A program made the position numbers and the translations under genes. From assembly GCA_017416805.1 (NCBI GenBank), contig JAFQBB010000018.1, positions 1 through 55,514 of the forward strand: a stretch of DNA of 55,514 bases, read 5' to 3'. Of the stretch, positions 24,583 to 30,900 are shown one piece after another (the stretch's first letter is position 1; every line of letters starts with the position of its first letter). The notes beneath the pieces were generated by a model. That model saw only the letters and a list, made by a program, of their open reading frames with translations, was not told the origin of the DNA and searched no databases. Source of the stretch: Bacteroidaceae bacterium (lineage in GTDB: Bacteria; Bacteroidota; Bacteroidia; Bacteroidales; Bacteroidaceae).

Positions 24583-25707
24583 ATGATAAGAAGAAGCATT
24601 GAACGTACTATTTTGCGAGATTTTACACGGAAGAAGGTCATCGTCCTGCTGGGAGCCAGACAAGTGGGAAAGACTACTTTGTTGGAGGGGCTGCACAACA
24701 AGAAAGAAAAAGTGCTCTCCATCAATTGCGATGACTTGGATGACACCCTATTGATAGAGGAAAAAACTTCTACTGAGCTGAGAGCTTTGCTTGCTCCCTA
24801 CGATATGGTGTTTATTGATGAGGCGCAACGGGTGAAGAATATCGGACTGACGCTGAAAAAGATAGGCGATCTGAAGCTTGACACGAAAGTAATAGTCACA
24901 GGCTCGTCGTCATTGGAATTGGCAGGAGAAGTAAACGAACCTGCCACTGGACGGTTAATAGAGTATCACCTGTTCCCCTTTTCGTTGGCCGAACTGGCAG
25001 CCGAGACATCGGAGCGGGAGGAACAGCGCATGCTGGAACAACGCCTGATTTATGGTCTATACCCCGAAGTGGTGACATTTCCCGGTGATGCCAAGCGCAC
25101 GCTGATGACGCTGGCCAACAATTATCTGTACAAGGACTTGTTGGCGTACAAAGGCTTGAAGAAACCCGACATCTTGCAGAAACTCGTCCGTGCACTGGCC
25201 CTTCAATTGGGCAGCGAAGTGTCATACAACGAACTGAGTAATCTGCTTGGGGTAGATAAAGAGACCGTAGAGAACTACATCAACCTGTTAGAGAAATGCT
25301 TCGTAATCTTTCGTCTGGACTCTTTCAGCCGCAATTTACGCAATGAAATCAAGAAAGGGAAGAAAATCTACTTCTACGACAATGGAATTCGAAATGCCGT
25401 GCTCTCCAACTTCGCTCCGGCAGAACTGCGCAACGACATGGGAGTTTTGTGGGAAAACCTGATGGTGAGTGAACGGGTAAAGCGAAATGCCTATACCGGC
25501 AGCTATGCCCAGCTTTACTTTTGGCGTACCCATGACCAGAAAGAGATTGACCTGGTAGAGGAAGAAGACGGAATACTCCACACTTATGAATTCAAGTGGA
25601 GCGGAAAGGCAAAGGCCAAGCAACCGGCATCGTTCGCCACAGCTTATCCCGATTCTCCATTCTGTGTGGTTTCTCCTGAAAACTTTTGGGAGTTTGTAAG
25701 GATGTAA
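24583..25707 (+). CDS. AAA+ ATPase with DUF4143 domain (ATPase 2)
   Basis: P-loop ATPase of the AAA_14/DUF4143 family, 374 aa. Walker A is GARQVGKTTL (K30) and Walker B is MVFIDEAQ (D79-E80). The arginine-rich middle contains a winged-helix-like stretch (SYNELSNLLGVDKETVENYI). The C-terminal DUF4143 domain (about 190-374) has EIDLVEEEDGILHTYEFKW, with D323, E336 and K338 in the PD-(D/E)XK arrangement. Biochemical function of the family is unsettled. The genes are abundant and patchily distributed in Bacteroidetes. It has its own promoter with tandem operator-like repeats and probably drives gene H, 13 bp downstream. An old truncated relative sits at 16765. Confidence 0.9.
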   Translation: MIRRSIERTILRDFTRKKVIVLLGARQVGKTTLLEGLHNKKEKVLSINCDDLDDTLLIEEKTSTELRALLAPYDMVFIDEAQRVKNIGLTLKKIGDLKLDTKVIVTGSSSLELAGEVNEPATGRLIEYHLFPFSLAELAAETSEREEQRMLEQRLIYGLYPEVVTFPGDAKRTLMTLANNYLYKDLLAYKGLKKPDILQKLVRALALQLGSEVSYNELSNLLGVDKETVENYINLLEKCFVIFRLDSFSRNLRNEIKKGKKIYFYDNGIRNAVLSNFAPAELRNDMGVLWENLMVSERVKRNAYTGSYAQLYFWRTHDQKEIDLVEEEDGILHTYEFKWSGKAKAKQPASFATAYPDSPFCVVSPENFWEFVRM

Positions 25708-25720
25708 AAAACTATAAACT

Positions 25721-27256
25721 ATGATGATGAAAAGAAAGAAAAGCATCCAGATGGCAGCACTGATGATAGCCGCCGTGAGCCTAACAACGTCGTGCAATGC
25801 AACGGGGGAGGAGGGAGAGACAATCGTGATTGAAGGCGAACTGGCTAATGTGCCGGACAGCATGTACCTGAACCTGTTGGAGGATGTGGGGGCACAACTC
25901 TCCACGCTGAATGGAGATACGGTGTTAGGCGGAAAGTTCCGTATTGAGGATGTTTCGGAGGATGGTGGAGTGAACCCGGGCCACCTCATGGATGCCGGAA
26001 CGGGATTCTTTACCCAACACACCTTGTGGGTAATGCCCGGGGCACGTGTCAAGATTACAGGCGACGGGATGGACTATTCGGCATGGAAAATCGAGAGCAA
26101 TGTGCCTGCCCAAAAGACGGAAAACAAATTTCGGGACAATGCCCACAAGGAGCTGAGCGAATTTACACACGCCTACACGGAATATTATCGGACAGGCGAC
26201 GGGAAGTATTATCGGCAAGCGGACTCACTGTTGTGTATGGCCATTCCACGGAAAGACATCGCCCTGCTGGAGACATTGCCTGTGGACGAGGCTTGGATGA
26301 ACCATCTCTATTATCTGGCGGTATCGAAAGACACTACACTGTTGGCCAAAGGAAAGGAACTGGCCCAACGCATGAGCGAGGAGCAAAGAACATCGTATCG
26401 GGGAAGACGCATCATGAACAAACTGTATCCCCAAGTGATGAGGGTGGGCGACATGGTCCCCAACCTCGAACTGAAGGACACGTTGGGTAACAGTCACCAC
26501 CTGCAGGAGTTAAGGGGGAAATATCTCTTGCTCGACTTCTGGAGCAGCGGGTGCGGCCCTTGCATCATGAGCTTTCCAGAACTGAAGGAACTCTCCGAAC
26601 AGATGGCAGACTCATTGGAGGTGGTCAGCATCAGTCAGGATGGCGAAAAGCATTGGAAGAAAGCGTCAGCCAAGTACAACATTACGTGGCACAACTGGAA
26701 CGACCTACAGAAGGACAACGGCATCTTTGCCCGCTTCGGTGTACAGGGCATTCCCGACTACTTCCTTGTTTCACCCGAAGGAAAGGTGATAGCAAACAAA
26801 GGTGGCTACGGAAAGGGAGTCTTAAAACCGTTCGTTCTGCAGAATATGGAAAAGGCCGGCAAGCAACCCACTTACCGCACCGAAGGAGACAAGCGCATCA
26901 TCAACTATCCCACAGTGGCCGAAGAGCATATCAGCACGATGTACATCCGCCGTGTGGAACTGACAGACAAGGAGACGGCCGTCACCTTCCGTGTGTTCTA
27001 TCCCTCCAGCCAATGGTTCCGCATCAGTGACGAGTCGCACCTCATCACCGACGACAATGAGAAACTGCCCATCCGCTCGGCATCCAACATCACACTCAAC
27101 AAAAGATGCTACACACCCGAAAGCAATGTCATGGAATTTACCCTTCACTTCCCTGCCCTACCGGCCAATGCAACCTCGTTCAGCTACTACGAAGAGGAGA
27201 ACAAACCGGACGATTGCTGGCGCATGATTGGGGTGAAGGTAAAGTCTGCTGAGTAA
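25721..27256 (+). CDS. DUF4369-TlpA protein H with C-terminal extra domain
   Basis: Array paralogue, 511 aa. MMMKRKK start and probable lipoprotein Cys (TTSCNA). DUF4369 (about 35-130), helical linker, and TlpA (about 245-380) with FWSSGCGPC (C278, C281). A further beta-rich domain follows at about 384-511 (RRVELTDKETAVTFRVFYP, WFRISDESHLITDDNEKL, FTLHFPALPANATSFSYYE). This last domain is the one found at the N-terminus of A, B and E, so the domain order is permuted here. Follows ATPase 2 by 13 bp and ends at a strong terminator. Probably periplasmic and redox-active; substrate unknown. Confidence 0.87.
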   Translation: MMMKRKKSIQMAALMIAAVSLTTSCNATGEEGETIVIEGELANVPDSMYLNLLEDVGAQLSTLNGDTVLGGKFRIEDVSEDGGVNPGHLMDAGTGFFTQHTLWVMPGARVKITGDGMDYSAWKIESNVPAQKTENKFRDNAHKELSEFTHAYTEYYRTGDGKYYRQADSLLCMAIPRKDIALLETLPVDEAWMNHLYYLAVSKDTTLLAKGKELAQRMSEEQRTSYRGRRIMNKLYPQVMRVGDMVPNLELKDTLGNSHHLQELRGKYLLLDFWSSGCGPCIMSFPELKELSEQMADSLEVVSISQDGEKHWKKASAKYNITWHNWNDLQKDNGIFARFGVQGIPDYFLVSPEGKVIANKGGYGKGVLKPFVLQNMEKAGKQPTYRTEGDKRIINYPTVAEEHISTMYIRRVELTDKETAVTFRVFYPSSQWFRISDESHLITDDNEKLPIRSASNITLNKRCYTPESNVMEFTLHFPALPANATSFSYYEEENKPDDCWRMIGVKVKSAE

Positions 27257-27282
27257 TCAGGTGAACCGTTTCCCATAACAGT

Positions 27283-27339
27283 CAAGAGATAAATCCGATT
27301 TGCTGCACTCTAAAATCGGTTTGTCTCTTGCTTTTTTTT
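27283..27339 (+). terminator. Rho-independent terminator after gene H
   Basis: A stem beginning CAAGAGA/TCTCTTG and continuing through CCGATTT/AAATCGG, followed by CTTTTTTTT. It closes the thioredoxin array. Confidence 0.85.
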
Positions 27340-27381
27340 ATCTGACTAAAGAGAAAAGTTTAATCAGCAGTGCTAATCACA

Positions 27382-27442
27382 TAATCAGCAGTGGTGATTA
27401 TATAAACATCAATGCTAATCATATAATCACCACTGCTGATTA
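27382..27442. repeat. Perfect 22-bp inverted repeat upstream of HU-like gene
   Basis: Arms 27382-27403 and 27421-27442 are exact reverse complements, separated by 17 bp. An extra partial copy (TAATCAGCAGTG) lies at 27361-27372. The repeat ends 19 bp before the -33 element of the next gene, so it is a likely operator or DNA-structure site. Confidence 0.8.
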
Positions 27443-27461
27443 AAGTTTCAAGCAAAGCAAT

Positions 27462-27492
27462 TTTGATTTTTCAGCAAGTATTATTAACTTTG
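27462..27492 (+). promoter_or_regulatory. Promoter of HU-like gene
   Basis: TTTG (27462-27465), 19-bp spacer, TAACTTTG (27485-27492): an exact consensus match, 36 bp before the ATG at 27529. Confidence 0.88.
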
Positions 27493-27528
27493 CACTCAAG
27501 CATATCCACTTTTAATCTTAACAGTATT

Positions 27529-28152
27529 ATGGCAGAGTATATCAAACAGGAGATGAATGACTTGCACGGCACAGGCGAGAAGAAGGTCTATTACCGCATG
27601 AAGCGCAATCTGCACTTCACGCACGAGCAGTTTTTGGAATGGTTGGAGAATGCTGACCCGTTCATCACGAAACATGTTGAAAGTGTGTTGAAACACATCA
27701 CGCACCAGATGGCGATAGCTATGGCACTGGGGCACAGCGTGACGATTGACGGACTGGGCACTTTCCGTGCCGGTATCGGCCTCAAACGCGGAAAGGAGAT
27801 GGACGGACTGGACGACGGCCAACCGAGCCTCAACGCACAGAGCCTGCAGGTGACGGACGTATATTTCCGCCCGGACAAGGGACTTATCCGCGACACGAAC
27901 TACAACTGTACCCTGACACGCGGTGGCACCCGACGCATCCGCAAGCAGAAATATACCCGTGAAGAGCGTTTGGCCCTCGCCCTGGACTATCTGGACAAGC
28001 ACGCGACCATGAACATTGCGCAATACGTATCGCTGACCGGCCTGTCGCGCACAGCTGCCACCCTGGAACTGCAAGCCTTCCGCAACGACCCCGAAAGCGG
28101 CATCACCTACGAGGGAAGCAGAACCCACAAGGTGTATGTGAGGAGAAAATAA
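27529..28152 (+). CDS. HU-related DNA-binding protein
   Basis: DNA-binding protein of the Bacteroidetes HU-related family, 207 aa from the ATG at 27529, more than twice the length of a classical HU. Residues about 1-125 form the HU-like fold: MAEYIKQEMNDLHGTGEKKV, then FLEWLENADPFITKHVESVL and VTIDGLGTFRAGIGLK. The basic C-terminal part (about 140-207: RRIRKQKYTREERLALALDY, YVSLTGLSRTAATLELQAF) looks like a helix-turn-helix domain. It may be a nucleoid protein or a regulator, and the 22-bp inverted repeat upstream could be its own site. The longer frame to 27463 would start before the promoter's -7 element. Confidence 0.88.
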   Translation: MAEYIKQEMNDLHGTGEKKVYYRMKRNLHFTHEQFLEWLENADPFITKHVESVLKHITHQMAIAMALGHSVTIDGLGTFRAGIGLKRGKEMDGLDDGQPSLNAQSLQVTDVYFRPDKGLIRDTNYNCTLTRGGTRRIRKQKYTREERLALALDYLDKHATMNIAQYVSLTGLSRTAATLELQAFRNDPESGITYEGSRTHKVYVRRK

Positions 28153-28164
28153 AAATGGATTTGT

Positions 28165-28197
28165 GGGCTAAACCGGTGAAGAACGTCAGTTTAGCCC
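28165..28197 (+). terminator. Stem-loop after HU-like gene
   Basis: GGGCTAAAC (28165-28173) pairs perfectly with GTTTAGCCC (28189-28197), 12 bp past the stop codon. Only a short T-containing tail follows. Confidence 0.5.
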
Positions 28198-28232
28198 GTT
28201 TATAGCAATAGGTCGGCTAAAAAGCAAAAAAA

Positions 28233-28298
28233 GGCGCAGATTACACGGATTAACGCGGATGTTTTATAATTATCCGTGTAATCCGCGTAATCCGCGCC
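28233..28298. repeat. Imperfect inverted repeat between convergent genes
   Basis: GGCGCAGATTACACGGATTA ... at 28233-28260 is the near-complement of 28272-28298 (... GTAATCCGCGCC). It lies just past the GH2 stop codon and probably serves as a bidirectional 3' hairpin. Similar GC-rich 'GGATTAC' hairpins are common between Bacteroides genes. Confidence 0.55.
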
Positions 28299-28311
28299 TG
28301 ACTTTAATCAA

Positions 28312-30708
28312 TTACTTCGTCTGCAACTTCGTCTTCACAGTCTTGAAGTCGTCGCACTCGGTAATGAGGGTAATCTCACCGGGAGTATGACCAGCACGGA
28401 GGATGACGAGAGCCGAACCATGGAAGAGGTCGCGCTCGGGCACGGCATGGAGTTCGTGAGAAACGATGTTACCATTATCTACGGCTACGATAGCAGCATC
28501 ACCCTCGACACGGAAACGGAGATGGCTGTTCACATCGGGCACACGACGTCCCTTGCTGTCAACGGCATACACGCGCAAGTGCTGGAGGTCCATACCGTCG
28601 GCTTTCCAATTGCTGTTGTCGGGCTCTACAACGAGTTTCTTCACCTTACCGGTAGTCTCAATGCGGTGACGGGCAATGACCTTACCATCCTTATAAGCTA
28701 TTGCTTCGAGATAGCCGGGAGCGTACTTCACCTTGTTCCAACGGACGCGGTTGCGGTCGCGACCTTCCGTATTCTGTTTCTTACCAAGGCTCTTGCCGTT
28801 CATCACCAGTTCGACTTCATCGCCATTGGTATAAGTATAAAGTGAAAGTTCCTCACCTTCCTTGTGGTTCCAATGGTCGTTCATACGTGCCACACCAGTC
28901 TGCACACCGTTCCACATACGGTCTTCCTCGCTTTCCACGATACCGATGTGTACCAACGGTTCGTCGCTGAAGAAACTCTTCAGGAAGTAAGCGATAGGCT
29001 TGGGCTGGAGGGAAATGTCGAACACACCCTGTGCCCATCCCTTGGCAGGCCATCCGCCGCTCTCGCCCAAGTAGTCAATCTGTCCCCAATATGCCAAACC
29101 GATAACCTTGTCGAGATCCATCTCAAAGAAGTTGGGGCCCATATTGCTGGTGTTGGCTTCGCTCTGATAGAACTTCATGTGCGGGAAGTTTTTGCTGTCG
29201 CCGGGGAAGTACATGTAGCGGTAGTTGTAGGAGGCAATGTCAGTCTCGTGTACAAGGGGAGCGGGCAATGAATCGGTGTCCATGTGACGGCCACGGGGAT
29301 GCATGGCTACGGTGATGAGGCGTGTATTATCGTAACGCTTCAACAGTTCGCGCTGCATGCGGTAGGGAGTCACACCCCAATCGGCATGAGGCAGGTGCCA
29401 ATAGGTCTGCAACTCATTACCAAGGCTCCAGAACACTACAGAGGGGTGGTTGCGGTCGCGCTTGATCCACTCGGGAATATCCTTCTGCCACAACAATGCC
29501 CAAGGAGCACGGCCACCGCAATACTGGTCGAGCCACTTGTCATAAAGTTCATCCACAACAAGGATACCGTACTCATCGCACAGGTCCATGAAGTCCTCGC
29601 TATAGGGGTTATGGGAAGTACGGATGTGGTTCACACCAAATTCCTTGAGGAGCTGGATGCGCTTTTCGATGGCACGCGGATAGGCGGCTGCACCAAGAGC
29701 ACCCAATGAATGGTGGTTGGCAATACCCTTCAAAAGGACTTTCTTACCATTGAGTTTCATACCGTATTCGGGAGAGAACTCTACAGAGCGTACTCCGAAA
29801 CGCTCTGACACCTGGTCGGCCACTTTGCCATCGGCATGGAAGACTGTCACTTGAGCGGTATAAAGGTGGGGTGTTTCGCAATCCCACAATTTGGGATTCT
29901 GCAACTTGATGTCATCGAACTTGTATTCATAAGTGCTCTGACGGCGCTTGAACTCCTGCATCTTGCGGGCCACCTCATTACCCTCGGCATCGGTGATGAC
30001 AACCTCGGCCTTGACAGCTTGTCTGTTGTAGCAAGCCACCTCGGCCTGTACAGACACTGTAGCTTCGGCAGCAGACACCTGAGGAGTCGTAATATAGAGA
30101 GGATGACGCATCAGATAGACCTTAGGATCAGTGATGACTACATCCACATCGCGGAAGAGTCCGCCACCGGTGTACCAACGTGAGTTGTTGGGCTCGCGTG
30201 TATCGGCTTTCACGGCCAAAACATTTGGTTCACCATACTTCAACAGTTTGGTGACATCAATCTCAAAACCTACGTAACCATAATCGGTTCCACCGATGAG
30301 GCGGCCATTCAGATAGACATCGCCTACATACATGATACCTTCGAAGTCCAATACGACACGATTGCCTTTCCAACTCTCATCGGGAGTAAAGGTCTTACGG
30401 TACCAACCAATACCCATTTCTTTAAATCCACGGCTACTGAGACGGCTGCGGATGTTGGCACCCGGGTCGCTGTTGTCAGCCCGTTCGCTGGCATCAGGAG
30501 CCACCCACGGCTGTTCAATCTGAAAGTCGTGAGGCACATTCACCGTACGCCACTGGCTGTCATCAAACTGAGGTTGCTCAGCACCGGCAACATCGTCCAG
30601 CACAAAGCGCCAGCCATAATTAAAACTCTCGATTTTCCTTCCTTCAGCGGAAGCCTGGAGAGCAAAGCCCAAGAAGAGAATTGCCAAAGAGAAAAATAGT
30701 TTTTTCAT
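28312..30708 (-). CDS. Exported GH2 beta-galactosidase-type enzyme
   Basis: Glycoside hydrolase family 2, 798 aa, with signal peptide MKKLFFSLAILFLGFALQASA. Sugar-binding jelly-roll domain (about 25-190: WRTVNVPHDFQIEQPW, YRKTFTPDESWKGNRV), immunoglobulin-like domain, and TIM barrel with the acid/base motif VFWSLGNEL (E432) and the nucleophile in FYQSEAN (E517). C-terminal Ig-like domains follow (DUF4982-like). Retaining exo-glycosidase; beta-galactosidase, glucuronidase or mannosidase cannot be told apart by eye. The ATG at 30708 is used because the extension to 30774 is not signal-like and crosses the -7 element. Divergent from a second GH2 gene. Confidence 0.9.
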   Translation of the reverse strand: MKKLFFSLAILFLGFALQASAEGRKIESFNYGWRFVLDDVAGAEQPQFDDSQWRTVNVPHDFQIEQPWVAPDASERADNSDPGANIRSRLSSRGFKEMGIGWYRKTFTPDESWKGNRVVLDFEGIMYVGDVYLNGRLIGGTDYGYVGFEIDVTKLLKYGEPNVLAVKADTREPNNSRWYTGGGLFRDVDVVITDPKVYLMRHPLYITTPQVSAAEATVSVQAEVACYNRQAVKAEVVITDAEGNEVARKMQEFKRRQSTYEYKFDDIKLQNPKLWDCETPHLYTAQVTVFHADGKVADQVSERFGVRSVEFSPEYGMKLNGKKVLLKGIANHHSLGALGAAAYPRAIEKRIQLLKEFGVNHIRTSHNPYSEDFMDLCDEYGILVVDELYDKWLDQYCGGRAPWALLWQKDIPEWIKRDRNHPSVVFWSLGNELQTYWHLPHADWGVTPYRMQRELLKRYDNTRLITVAMHPRGRHMDTDSLPAPLVHETDIASYNYRYMYFPGDSKNFPHMKFYQSEANTSNMGPNFFEMDLDKVIGLAYWGQIDYLGESGGWPAKGWAQGVFDISLQPKPIAYFLKSFFSDEPLVHIGIVESEEDRMWNGVQTGVARMNDHWNHKEGEELSLYTYTNGDEVELVMNGKSLGKKQNTEGRDRNRVRWNKVKYAPGYLEAIAYKDGKVIARHRIETTGKVKKLVVEPDNSNWKADGMDLQHLRVYAVDSKGRRVPDVNSHLRFRVEGDAAIVAVDNGNIVSHELHAVPERDLFHGSALVILRAGHTPGEITLITECDDFKTVKTKLQTK

Positions 30709-30771
30709 GTTTGTATGTTTATAATTATATGTTAGTAGATTATATTTCAATCTTACTATACAGATTTTTTG

Positions 30772-30779
30772 CAAATATA
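30772..30779 (-). promoter_or_regulatory. -7 element of minus-strand GH2 gene
   Basis: TATATTTG on the minus strand, about 64 bp before the ATG at 30708. No clean -33 element is seen. Confidence 0.5.
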
Positions 30780-30843
30780 AATAATATTTCCGACTTCGTT
30801 TTGCAATAAATATATTTTAAGACTAAAGTTTCATACAATTATG

Positions 30844-30874
30844 CTTGTCCATCAAAAAAATGAAAGTATATTTG
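30844..30874 (+). promoter_or_regulatory. Promoter of plus-strand GH2 gene
   Basis: CTTG (30844-30847), 19-bp spacer, TATATTTG (30867-30874), 26 bp before the ATG at 30901. Confidence 0.75.
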
Positions 30875-30900
30875 CAACAAATTAACAATAATCCTAATTC

